This document shows, one piece after another, positions 44,541 to 51,410 of a stretch of DNA of 51,410 nucleotides. Source of the stretch: Deltaproteobacteria bacterium (GTDB lineage: Bacteria > Desulfobacterota > Desulfobacteria > Desulfobacterales > ETH-SRB1); NCBI GenBank assembly GCA_030262895.1, contig JAJSZW010000006.1:1-51410 (forward strand). The letters are read 5' to 3'. Made by a program: the position numbers and the translations under genes. A model generated the notes under the pieces. That model did no database searches, was not told where the DNA came from, and saw nothing but the letters and a program-made list of their open reading frames with translations. Every line of letters starts with the position of its first letter. Position 1 is the first letter of the stretch.

Positions 44541-46010
44541 CTAAAAGGAACACGTCGCCTTTATTGTTACCCATTTAGTCCCCATCCACTCTAAAATCCA
44601 GAACTCATCCACAGCATCAAAAGTACCAACTTCAGGATCGCTGGTTTCGTGATGTGTTACAGAAACTGTGCTTGAAGCAGTAGCATCAGTCATTACAATA
44701 GTTTTTCTTTGTCCTATCTTTGTTCCATCAGGTAATGTTCCGGTAATTGCCCCAGCACTCGAATCCAATTCTGAGTAGCTCCAATGCTGTAACGATACCA
44801 TCCCAGCCTGCACTATTTCGCCGTTGTCTATGATTGTATTACAAGCAGAAACTTCATATTTTTTCTGGTTACCCGTAAGGTTAATAACCCTGTTGTTCCT
44901 AAATGTATTATTTTTCGAGTCTGCATCCGCATAAAACGAAACATGATTATTACTGCCTGTAGATGCGCTAACGAGACATGATTCTATAATACAATCCTGG
45001 CAGTTCTCTAAATAGACTGCGTAGTCCATTGGGTAGTCGGGCATCGACCACATAGCTATATTTCTCACAATTACTTTGTTACAATCTCTCAAGTGAATAC
45101 CTATTCCAGAAACGGCCTGTTCAAGATGACAGTCACTTATAGTAAGTCCCACTTGGCTACCGTGAATTTTAAAATGAGAGCCTCCTACACGGGTCATTCG
45201 TATGTTTTTTATGCTTCCGACAAAATGTCCTTCAATACCATGTGCTTCTGGAAAACTTGGGTTCGTTGAAATATGACCTCCATCAATATAAACCCTTGCA
45301 TAACCGAGACCTTTATTACGTACTGCACTTGAACGAACTGAAGCAATATCAAAGTTCTTTATCCATAGACATTTACTTACGAATTGTACGGAATGGTCAA
45401 TGGCAATTCCATTTCCTTGCGCCTTTCTACACGTAATGTTCTCAATAATAGCTTTCCTACAATCCTTAATGGAAAGAAGGTCAATATTATGACCCCAGTC
45501 TGCCCCTGTTAGTTTCAAGCCTTTCACAATCACGTCTTCATTATCTAGTTCCAGAATAGATGATGTTATAGCTGTGGTTGCTTCAATCATGGCTCTTGCT
45601 TTTCCACTTCCTATTATATCTATATACCTCGGGACGTCTATTCTTGCGCTCTCGACGTAAACGCCAGGCGGCAATACGACAATGTAAGGTTTGTTTACAC
45701 TCGCATCTTTTATGGAATCTATGACAGATTGAATGCTTTCACCCGGCTTGACAAACTTAACTTGTTGACATGAACAGTTAGTCCTTCCATAGTTCTCGGA
45801 AAACACTACCAGATCAGCAGCATCTACATCGCCATCACTATCAAAGTCTCCTCTACAAAGAGGTGCATCCATTGAATCTGAGTAACTTAAACCTCCCGTA
45901 AGGAGACATATGGCACTTACCAGTAACAGACTAATCAGTGCGGAAACTTGGAGATGGGGAACTTGGGGACGCTCATTACTTTTTAACTTTTTCTTTGGTC
46001 TTGGTGTCAT
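44541..46010 (-). CDS. Secreted beta-helix protein with N-terminal dockerin loop and phage-fibre-like C-terminus
   Basis: A basic N-terminus is followed by a hydrophobic core (~residues 24-42) as signal peptide or anchor. One dockerin loop with bracketing cysteines follows ('CRGDFDSDGDVDAADLVVF', 'SENYGRTNC'). A pectate-lyase-like parallel beta-helix runs from ~80 to ~410 ('DVIVKGLKLTGADWGHNIDL', 'GIHLRDCNKVIVRNI'). The last ~70 residues ('AGAITGTLPDGTKIGQRKTI', 'VSVTHHETSDPEVGTFDAVD', 'EWMGTKWVTI') resemble a C-terminal module I know mainly from phage tail-fibre or appendage proteins. The N-terminal segment 'RPQVPHLQV' is encoded by REP-like sequence. A depolymerase or lyase role on the adjacent glycan is plausible but unproven. 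Confidence 0.78.
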   Translation of the reverse strand: MTPRPKKKLKSNERPQVPHLQVSALISLLLVSAICLLTGGLSYSDSMDAPLCRGDFDSDGDVDAADLVVFSENYGRTNCSCQQVKFVKPGESIQSVIDSIKDASVNKPYIVVLPPGVYVESARIDVPRYIDIIGSGKARAMIEATTAITSSILELDNEDVIVKGLKLTGADWGHNIDLLSIKDCRKAIIENITCRKAQGNGIAIDHSVQFVSKCLWIKNFDIASVRSSAVRNKGLGYARVYIDGGHISTNPSFPEAHGIEGHFVGSIKNIRMTRVGGSHFKIHGSQVGLTISDCHLEQAVSGIGIHLRDCNKVIVRNIAMWSMPDYPMDYAVYLENCQDCIIESCLVSASTGSNNHVSFYADADSKNNTFRNNRVINLTGNQKKYEVSACNTIIDNGEIVQAGMVSLQHWSYSELDSSAGAITGTLPDGTKIGQRKTIVMTDATASSTVSVTHHETSDPEVGTFDAVDEFWILEWMGTKWVTIKATCSF

Positions 46011-46416
46011 TAGAGAACTTGGAACGTTGGTAGTTTATAAGCTTAAATTTTAAACCTCTGTTCTTGTCAAGTATTTTTTCACCCATAGTTACACATTAGC
46101 CAGCACTCACCCGTCTCACTTCCAAAGCATGAGCAACTTCCGAGACACTGTACGCCATATCGTTGACGGCCAAATAGCAGATTATGCCTCTCGCCTCAAC
46201 AATTCCCCTTTTCCGGCTGGAGGAAATGATTAATTCTTTGGGCTTGGTTCTAACTTCGGCCATTATGTTGGGTTTCGCCCTTTTTGTTTTCGAGGAAAGC
46301 AAGTATATCATACCTTAAAATACTCAATCTATTCCTGTGGTTAAAATTTTCGCCGTCCTTGAACTTGAAAGAGTTTTCTCGTCTAAGGCACAAAGAGCCT
46401 GAAGCATTTCAGTTAG
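46011..46416. other. Spacer with REP-like motifs and a RAYT remnant
   Basis: Contains GAACTTGGAACGTTGGTAG-like motifs at its left end, similar to GGGGACGCTGGTAACTTTG at 48670-48688. The transposase tail at 46096-46311 and a short TGTTGGGTTTCG element are also here. No other gene is visible. Confidence 0.6.
46096..46311 (-). pseudogene. C-terminal fragment of a REP-associated tyrosine transposase (RAYT)
   Basis: The last part reads 'SSSRKRGIVEARGIICYLAV' then 'NDMAYSVSEVAHALEVRRVS'. This resembles the DnaA-like helix-turn-helix tail of RAYT proteins ('R-K-x-E-ARxxxCYLAVxELGxSxxEVAxxLGIS'). The catalytic HUH domain is missing. REP-like sequence nearby supports the call. Confidence 0.55.
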
Positions 46417-48012
46417 TTATTGTAGATTTTTGGGTGGTTGTATAACTTCGATTTCCCATGCGCCGATATCTGGAAATTCGCCGATTGGCGCATTTTCCCC
46501 TCGAATATCAGTCGTTGGATGGATACCAGGAATATTCAGGCCAGCATCTTTGCATGGAGAATTGGATTGCAATTGAAAATTATTATCGTATAGGTCGGCA
46601 AAAAGAGGATCAGATTCTAGAGAGTACTTTCCCTTTGAAATATTATTAAAATTATTACCGTTTCCATATGAGCAGTTATAATCATTATCTATCTTAACAT
46701 TGCCTCCATTGGCGGAAATTCCAGCGACATTATTAGAATATGCAATGCAGTTTTTTATTGTTACATCAAAATAATCAAAATAAAAAAATCCGAATTTATT
46801 ATTATAGGCAATATTATTGTAAGATTTTAAACCGGAGTTCTTCTGCCCTGAAAAACCTGAACCATGATTCCCATAAGCTGTGCAATAAGCAACAGTGCAA
46901 TTTTCGTTAATCATGGCCACAAAACCCGACCCACCGTTTGAATCACCATTGTTGTAACTCGTACACCTATAGAACCCACAGTTTTTTGCGCCAAACTCAA
47001 AGCCCATCCCATGTCCTTCACCCCCAGTTGGGTTAGCCGTATTATATACAGTACAGTCAGTGGCAATTACATTCTGTGAATATCGATGGACTATAGTTAT
47101 CCCATTTGTGTTAGGATCCGTCCCGTTTAAATGCACATATATCTTATCATTTCCAGCATCATGATAATATTCTCCGGCATCTAAAGTTCCTATCCCCCCG
47201 GCTTCTTTGTTAAGCCACATATAAGATACTTGCTTTGCAAAAGCCCCATCGACATTATTGGGTTCATCCCTAACATATATATTACCATAATAATGCGACC
47301 AACCACTATTCGCAATTGTATGACGTCCTTGAAACATTACACCCCACATAGGCCCAGTTTGAGAATCGTTATGAGAAACGCACTCCTCAAGGGTTACATC
47401 CTCAATATAGCCGCTGATGCGATACCCGAACTCGCCATTGTTATATGTTAGACAGTTTTTAATGGTTACATCATAAATTTTATTAATATCCCCGTAAGTA
47501 TTTAACAAGATACCATTATGATGATTACTATGACTTATGACGCCCTCAATGATAATCCCTGTAACATCAGTCGGTTGCGAATATGTATCGATTTCGATGC
47601 CACTTGTACTACAATCGTAAATTGTTATGTTCAATATGGAGATGTAACTTTTGCCTCGTATCAAAAGGCCAGACCACTTTGGTGAACTTATGGTTCCAGC
47701 ATGACCGGAAAAATCTCCTCTAATTGTAATTTTTTTACTTTTTGTTCCACTTTGTTTAATGACCAACATTGAGTTTATATTCCCGCAAATATATACTGTA
47801 TCGCCCGGATCAATTTTCTTAACATCTTCAGCGCTAGACCAATTCTCTTTTTTGTTAAAATCAGAAGCAGACCATGCATCTGCATAGCTCCAACCGTTAT
47901 GAGCACCGGAGCCGTTTTGAGTAACGTAGTATGTGCTGTCTTCCGTTGCCCATCCTGAGCTAAAAGAAATAAGCATAAACAAAACGGTACTGGCGAATAT
48001 TCTTCTTATCAT
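46417..48012 (-). CDS. Secreted right-handed beta-helix protein
   Basis: AGGAGG stands 6 nt before the ATG. Signal peptide (1-22, ending 'SSGWA') leads into 'YYVTQNGSGAHNGWSYADAW', the common start of secreted parallel beta-helix proteins. PbH1 coils rich in 'YNN', 'NCIAYSNN' and 'GFEFGAKNCGFYRCTSYNN' follow, and the protein ends 'GEFPDIGAWEIE', a typical beta-helix C-cap. 531 residues. It has no dockerin, unlike its relatives in the plus-strand array. Polysaccharide lyase activity is possible, but catalytic residues cannot be named. Confidence 0.82.
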   Translation of the reverse strand: MIRRIFASTVLFMLISFSSGWATEDSTYYVTQNGSGAHNGWSYADAWSASDFNKKENWSSAEDVKKIDPGDTVYICGNINSMLVIKQSGTKSKKITIRGDFSGHAGTISSPKWSGLLIRGKSYISILNITIYDCSTSGIEIDTYSQPTDVTGIIIEGVISHSNHHNGILLNTYGDINKIYDVTIKNCLTYNNGEFGYRISGYIEDVTLEECVSHNDSQTGPMWGVMFQGRHTIANSGWSHYYGNIYVRDEPNNVDGAFAKQVSYMWLNKEAGGIGTLDAGEYYHDAGNDKIYVHLNGTDPNTNGITIVHRYSQNVIATDCTVYNTANPTGGEGHGMGFEFGAKNCGFYRCTSYNNGDSNGGSGFVAMINENCTVAYCTAYGNHGSGFSGQKNSGLKSYNNIAYNNKFGFFYFDYFDVTIKNCIAYSNNVAGISANGGNVKIDNDYNCSYGNGNNFNNISKGKYSLESDPLFADLYDNNFQLQSNSPCKDAGLNIPGIHPTTDIRGENAPIGEFPDIGAWEIEVIQPPKNLQ

Positions 48013-48103
48013 TAGAGCCTCCTGGGAAAGTTAAATTATTCGTTATGATCGCTCGTTGGTGAGATTGGGTCACGGCTTGATTAGTACATTAATTTCATTT
48101 TTA

Positions 48104-48523
48104 CTATTTTGACCCCGGTTGAATGGATTCCACGGTTTGTTTTTTCGGTTTATTGCGCAAGTAAGTGGAGTGACCAAGAGAATCTACAAAAACTCCAAAT
48201 GGTTCTTCATTGTTTCTTTGGCAGTACGCTAATGATTCCCCAGTGTTCTTGTTGGCTTTTTGCATGCTGGTTTCTGAAGATTCGGCCAGATCCGTGTCAA
48301 CCTCCTCTTGATGCTCAAAATAGTATGCCAAAGCTGAATGGACCTGTGAGGGCGTTAAGTGGGGCAAAGTTGTTAGAATTTCGTCAGCGCTCAACCCCAT
48401 CTGATAATATCCAGCAATACATCTGACAGTGATTCGAGTCCCAAAAATCATAGGTTTTCCATCGGCGATTTTGGGGTCAGATCCAATGTGGGGATATGTT
48501 TTCGCTTGTAATGCTACAGCCAT
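48104..48523 (-). CDS. DUF433 family protein (antitoxin-like) with unusual C-terminal extension
   Basis: Residues ~10-75 match DUF433 ('HIGSDPKIADGKPMIFGTRI' then 'TVRCIAGYYQMGLSADEIL'), a winged-helix family often paired with a PIN-like DUF5615 toxin. Residues ~80-139 continue with a low-complexity tail ('SLGHSTYLRNKPKKQTV') not seen in typical ~75-110-residue members. No DUF5615 partner follows, so it is probably an orphan. A ribosome site AAAGGGGA is present. Confidence 0.75.
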   Translation of the reverse strand: MAVALQAKTYPHIGSDPKIADGKPMIFGTRITVRCIAGYYQMGLSADEILTTLPHLTPSQVHSALAYYFEHQEEVDTDLAESSETSMQKANKNTGESLAYCQRNNEEPFGVFVDSLGHSTYLRNKPKKQTVESIQPGSK

Positions 48524-48861
48524 AGTATTCCCCTTTCATTTATTTTTTGAGACCTTTGAATTTTTCGAAATCATCGCTACATTGTCATTCCTGCGGAAGC
48601 AGGAATCCAGTCATATCAAAGGCTCGTAGATTCCCGCTTTCGCGGGAAGAAAGTCGAGAAAGTCGGGGACAAAAAAGTAGGGGACGCTGGTAACTTTGTT
48701 AACTTATCCATCAAAAAGCCCCAGCTTTTTTAACTGCATTCCCCTTCCCACTGCTTTCTTGACGCCGACTCGACTGATTCCTAGAAATCTTGCAACCTCC
48801 GCGGCTGAATGAGCAACTTCTTCAACAGCCATGATCTTGGACGCTGGTTACTTGTAAACTT
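48524..48861. other. Spacer with two hairpin repeats, REP motifs and a RAYT tail
   Basis: The palindromes ATTCCTGCGGAAGCAGGAAT (48587-48606) and TTCCCGCTTTCGCGGGAA (48631-48648) are of the widespread 'CATTCCTGCGGAAGCAGGAATCC' type. REP-like GGGGACGCTGGTAAC motifs follow, and a short transposase tail lies at 48704-48832. Confidence 0.7.
48704..48832 (-). pseudogene. Second RAYT C-terminal fragment
   Basis: The 42-residue frame reads 'MAVEEVAHSAAEVARFLGIS' then 'RVGVKKAVGRGMQLKKLGLF'. This is a helix-turn-helix tail of the RAYT type, ending at a TAA next to a REP-like motif. It is unrelated at DNA level to the fragment at 46096-46311, so two different elements have decayed here. Confidence 0.5.
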
Positions 48862-49353
48862 TTATACAACACTGGATGACATTGCCTGTAATCTCACCAA
48901 AGGAACTTCGATGATTTTTTCCTTTTTCCCTTCAATAGCAATTTTCTCCATTCTTCTTGAGACTTCAGCAGAATAGTATCTTTCACCACATTCATTACAG
49001 ACTTTTGCCGGAACTTCTTCTATCACAACTAATTGGGTACCCCATCTAAAATCTACTGTTACCTTTTTGTCTTCTAAAATACCTTTACGGCAAAAATAGC
49101 AGGTTTCCATCTTTATACCCTCCTTGTGAAAGGATCTTCCCATTTTGGGAGTTTTGGAATCATCTATTCTGATTCTTTCTTCACCACGTTCTATTTGGGC
49201 ATGATGTGACAAGTAAAAGCTTCCCTCTGCAACTTTCTCTCTGGCTATTTCAATATATGAAGCTAATGGCATAATCTTTTCTACAATCTGAGATAAATAA
49301 GAGAAAGTCCGTGTCTCCAGGGGGACATCCTTGACTAGCTTAACTAACTCCAT
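48862..49353 (-). CDS. DUF4258-like / YgiT-type zinc-finger ORF (toxin-antitoxin remnant or fusion)
   Basis: The C-terminal 82 residues form an MqsA/YgiT-type zinc-finger domain: 'METCYFCRKGIL' and 'VCNECGERYYSAEVSRRMEK' give the two C-x2-C knuckles. They have their own ATG at 49110 preceded by AAGGAGGG, so this part probably begins there. The upstream in-frame part ('SYIEIAREKVAEGSFYLSHH' then 'AQIERGEERI') looks like the start of a DUF4258 toxin-like domain cut short before its end. The usual arrangement is two adjacent genes; here the first seems to have lost its C-terminus and runs in frame into the second. The HTH half of MqsA is absent. Confidence 0.65.
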   Translation of the reverse strand: MELVKLVKDVPLETRTFSYLSQIVEKIMPLASYIEIAREKVAEGSFYLSHHAQIERGEERIRIDDSKTPKMGRSFHKEGIKMETCYFCRKGILEDKKVTVDFRWGTQLVVIEEVPAKVCNECGERYYSAEVSRRMEKIAIEGKKEKIIEVPLVRLQAMSSSVV

Positions 49354-49695
49354 TTTGTTCTTTTTTGGCCCCAGAGAAATACGCTATGCTCGTCAGTAGA
49401 TTGGTGGGCAGTGCCCACCCTACTGTAACTCCTCGAGATTACAAGGTGTCCCGCCTTAAGTCGGTAGCCAAGAATCGGTGTCATTATGTTGCACGTTTAG
49501 CTATGTTGTATATAAATACCACAGCATAGCTTCTGCGATTCTCACCAGAATGTTGGGGATTTAGCCCAGAAATTATCCAGCCACTGTATTCCCATTTGTA
49601 TATCAAGCCACAGAAAGACATCATCATGATTTGTAACCAATTGAGATTTCAACACAATTCTTTTTTGACTATGACCATCTTTCTCTCTCTATGAT
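49354..49695. other. Spacer upstream of the sigma-54/riboswitch unit
   Basis: Contains GTGGGCAGTGCCCAC (49407-49421), a perfect short palindrome of REP character, and otherwise no recognisable gene. Enhancer-type activator sites would be expected here if the sigma-54 promoter is real; I see no obvious long dyad besides the one mentioned. Confidence 0.45.
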
Positions 49696-49712
49696 GTGGC
49701 ACAAATGTTGCT
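49696..49712 (+). promoter_or_regulatory. Sigma-54 (RpoN) promoter
   Basis: GTGGCACAAATGTTGCT matches the -24/-12 consensus (TGGCAC-N5-TTGC). The invariant GG (49698-49699) and GC (49710-49711) are exactly ten bases apart. The predicted transcription start is near 49723, about 15 nt before the riboswitch. Confidence 0.75.
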
Positions 49713-49735
49713 TTACCTTGAAGACGTAAGAACGT

Positions 49736-49830
49736 TCAATAAAGGCAAACCGCTCGAAAGGGTGGGACGCAAAGCTACTGGCCTAAGTCCAAACTTGTAA
49801 GGATAAGGTAGCAGGGCTGCCGGGTAGATG
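49736..49830 (+). promoter_or_regulatory. GEMM-I cyclic-dinucleotide (c-di-GMP or cGAMP) riboswitch
   Basis: The GEMM-I core is visible in order: GGCAAACC (49744-49751), a CGAAAG tetraloop region, GGTGGGACGCAAAGC (49761-49775), GGCCTAA (49780-49786), then GGTAGCAGGGCTGCCGGG (49807-49824). The layout is the same as in the Vibrio Vc2 RNA as I remember it. It lies in the 5' leader of the gene starting at 49888. Whether it prefers c-di-GMP or 3',3'-cGAMP (as in Geobacter relatives) depends on one ligand-contacting base that I cannot align with certainty. Confidence 0.92.
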
Positions 49831-49886
49831 CAGTACCTCGTGGAGGTTGCGTTTTGCGCGGGCAAAATAAACTTTGGGGGTACTGC
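49830..49886 (+). promoter_or_regulatory. Candidate riboswitch expression platform sequestering the ribosome site
   Basis: GCAGTACC (49830-49837) can pair perfectly with GGTACTGC (49879-49886). The latter directly precedes the ATG and includes the end of the GGGGG ribosome site. An inner hairpin TTTTGC/GCAAAA (49853-49867) sits in the loop. This would hide the ribosome site and suggests translational control by the aptamer. Confidence 0.55.
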
Positions 49887-49887
49887 C

Positions 49888-51410
49888 ATGTCACTATCTT
49901 ATGTAACAAAACGCCTACGGACCCGCTTTTCTACTTTTGGATTTCTATCTCTTTTCACTTTTGTCTTAGTTTTTTTTCTGTTTCCCCAAAATGTCTATTC
50001 ATTTGATGTAACATTGGCCTGGGATCCTAACAGCGAGAAAGATCTTGCCGGTTACAGAATTTTCTATCGCGAGGAAGGCCAAAGCTATAATTACGAAGAG
50101 CCGGCCTGGGAAGGGAGTGAGACGACGTGCACTATTTATAACCTCGATGACAATACCACCTATTGTTTTGTTGCAAGAGCTTTTGATATCTGGGGGACCG
50201 AGAGTGGCGATTCCAATGTGACGTGCTATGCATCACCGAAAAACGAGCCGCCTCCGGCCATTGTTGAAATCGGCGAGGTGATTGTGGATCACAACTGGAA
50301 GTGGGTAGAATTTAATGACTCCTTTATTGATCCTGTTGTGGTAGCAAAGTCGTTGAGCTGCAACGAAGACGAACCGGCTGTTGTAAGGATTGGTTATGTG
50401 GATGCGACCGGTTTTGTGATCCGTGTCCAGGAGTGGGATTATCTGGATGGAATCCATGCTGATGAGACCGTAGGCTACATGGTGATGGAGCGTGGTACTT
50501 ACACTTTGTCGGACGGAACCATGGTGAAAGCAGGAACGTTTGATACCAACAGAACAGGCTTTTTTGGATGGGTTAACTTTAGCCAAACCTTTAATCAAGT
50601 GCCTGTGGTGATAACCACTGTTTTAAGTTTTAATGAGAAAGATGCAGTGTGCTGCAGGTTAAGGAATATTAATACCGCAGGATTCGATTTTTGCATGCAA
50701 GAGCAAGAGTTCAATCGTCAAATCCATGCAACTGAGACTATTTCCTACATTGCCTGGGAACCCTCATCCGGAACGGTAGATAACTTGACCTTTGAGGTCG
50801 AGAAAACAGATGATGTGATTAAACATTATTGGCAAACCATAGTTTATAATGAGACCTTTATGAACCTCCCTGTATTTCTTACAGACATGCAAACGAGCAA
50901 CGGCGGGAATACTGCCAACTTGCGCCGGCAAGACAAGGACTTATATGGAATCGACGTTAAAGTTGCTGAAGAACAATCTCTTGACAGTGAAATATACCAT
51001 ACCACTGAGGTGGTGGGATATATGGTGTTTTCTAAAATAGATCTAGACGCGGATACAGATGGAGATGGATTAACGGATTATGATGAAATCAATCTCTATG
51101 GAACCAATCCCAACAATCCTGATACAGACGGAGATGGTATCAATGATGGGGACGAAGTGGAATTTTGGGGATATGTTTGGGATATGGATTTTGATAATGA
51201 TAGTATCATCAATCTGTTAGATACTGATTCTGATAATGATGGTTTCTTGGATGGTATTGAAAAAGACCAGGGCTTTGACCCCTGTGATCCAAACTCCAAA
51301 CCCGAGTTTCCTTTGGAAATCGGCGAGGTGATTGTGGATCACAACTGGAAGTGGGTAGAATTTAATGACTCCTTTATTGATCCTGTTGTGGTAGCAAAGT
51401 CGTTGAGCTG
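49888..51410 (+). CDS. Riboswitch-controlled secreted repeat protein (3' partial)
   Basis: The frame starts at 49888 (MSLSYVTKRL) and is still open at the window end (>507 residues). Signal peptide ~1-39 (ending 'NVYSF'). A fibronectin type III domain lies at ~40-115 ('DVTLAWDPNSEKDLAGYRIF'). Residues ~125-350 are repeated H-type-lectin-like strands ('KWVEFNDSFIDPVVVAKSLS', 'GFVIRVQEWDYLDG', 'TVGYMVMERG'). A TSP3-type calcium block follows at ~390-465 ('DTDGDGINDGDEV'). At residue 477 the lectin-like domain begins again with DNA identical to the first copy. It is probably a large surface or matrix adhesin. Expression is predicted to depend on sigma-54 and a cyclic dinucleotide, the logic of biofilm control. 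Confidence 0.85.
   Translation, partial: MSLSYVTKRLRTRFSTFGFLSLFTFVLVFFLFPQNVYSFDVTLAWDPNSEKDLAGYRIFYREEGQSYNYEEPAWEGSETTCTIYNLDDNTTYCFVARAFDIWGTESGDSNVTCYASPKNEPPPAIVEIGEVIVDHNWKWVEFNDSFIDPVVVAKSLSCNEDEPAVVRIGYVDATGFVIRVQEWDYLDGIHADETVGYMVMERGTYTLSDGTMVKAGTFDTNRTGFFGWVNFSQTFNQVPVVITTVLSFNEKDAVCCRLRNINTAGFDFCMQEQEFNRQIHATETISYIAWEPSSGTVDNLTFEVEKTDDVIKHYWQTIVYNETFMNLPVFLTDMQTSNGGNTANLRRQDKDLYGIDVKVAEEQSLDSEIYHTTEVVGYMVFSKIDLDADTDGDGLTDYDEINLYGTNPNNPDTDGDGINDGDEVEFWGYVWDMDFDNDSIINLLDTDSDNDGFLDGIEKDQGFDPCDPNSKPEFPLEIGEVIVDHNWKWVEFNDSFIDPVVVAKSLS
50266..50360 (+). repeat. 95-bp exact repeat, second copy at the window edge (51316-51410)
   Basis: Positions 50266-50360 and 51316-51410 are identical over all 95 bases, and the match is cut only by the window end. 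The 1050-bp period (350 codons) keeps the frame, so the gene is built from long near-identical modules. Confidence 0.95.

Noticed and set aside
49736..49830. Assigning the GEMM RNA firmly to cGAMP rather than c-di-GMP
   Set aside because: The deciding base cannot be aligned with certainty by eye, so the ligand is left open.
1..51410. tRNA or rRNA genes
   Set aside because: No cloverleaf with a GTTCGAATCC-type T arm and no rRNA-like block were recognised on either strand.

Overview
The window looks like a chromosome segment of a Gram-negative, probably Desulfobacterota-type (deltaproteobacterial) environmental bacterium. This rests on gene content only: an exosortase fused to EpsI inside an exopolysaccharide locus, a TPR lipoprotein of the PrsT kind, many secreted proteins with dockerin-like modules, a GEMM riboswitch behind a sigma-54 promoter, and REP/RAYT debris. 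I see no rRNA, tRNA or CRISPR array.

Region 1 (1-24.3 kb, + strand) is an array of secreted proteins. They include a TSP3/HAF/FG-GAP protein (5' partial), a broken CAP-domain gene, a fibronectin-like protein, a frameshifted dockerin mini-gene, a C25 (gingipain-type) protease, a beta-helix protein, an SGNH hydrolase, a periplasmic FKBP isomerase, a GH144-like glycoside hydrolase, an EAR-propeller/beta-helix protein, a GH16-like hydrolase and an FG-GAP protein. Most share one signature: a dockerin-like module with cysteines before and after each calcium loop, usually C-terminal and sometimes N-terminal. The array shows repeat-driven remodelling: an internally deleted second copy of the GH144 gene, orphan dockerin tails, frameshifts, and near-identical repeats inside genes.

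Region 2 (24.3-25.2 kb) is a convergent junction holding gene debris (two dockerin tails around a DUF4143 fragment) and a rho-independent terminator for the opposing operon.

Region 3 (25.2-44.1 kb, - strand) is a polysaccharide assembly and export locus. In transcription order it has a sulfotransferase, GT4 glycosyltransferase, polysaccharide pyruvyl transferase (with a truncated ferredoxin-domain partner), Wzx-type flippase, O-antigen ligase/polymerase, two GT2 enzymes, an FkbM methyltransferase, a WecG/TagA transferase, a Gfo/Idh/MocA oxidoreductase, a translationally coupled TIM-barrel protein, a YdcF-like protein, an exosortase-EpsI fusion, a WecA/MraY-type initiating transferase and the TPR lipoprotein. 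The exosortase-EpsI linker contains a 7-bp tandem repeat that could switch the fusion on and off.

Region 4 (44.1-49.4 kb, mostly - strand) has two secreted beta-helix proteins (one with an N-terminal dockerin loop and a tail I associate with phage fibres), a DUF433 protein, a DUF4258/YgiT toxin-antitoxin-like ORF, a possible group II intron remnant, and REP/RAYT relics.

Region 5 (49.4 kb to the end, + strand) is the most striking regulatory unit: a near-consensus sigma-54 promoter, then a GEMM-I cyclic-dinucleotide riboswitch, then a secreted repeat protein running off the window. Taken together the window appears dedicated to making and remodelling an extracellular matrix. That joint role is inference; the domain calls are from motif recognition by eye.
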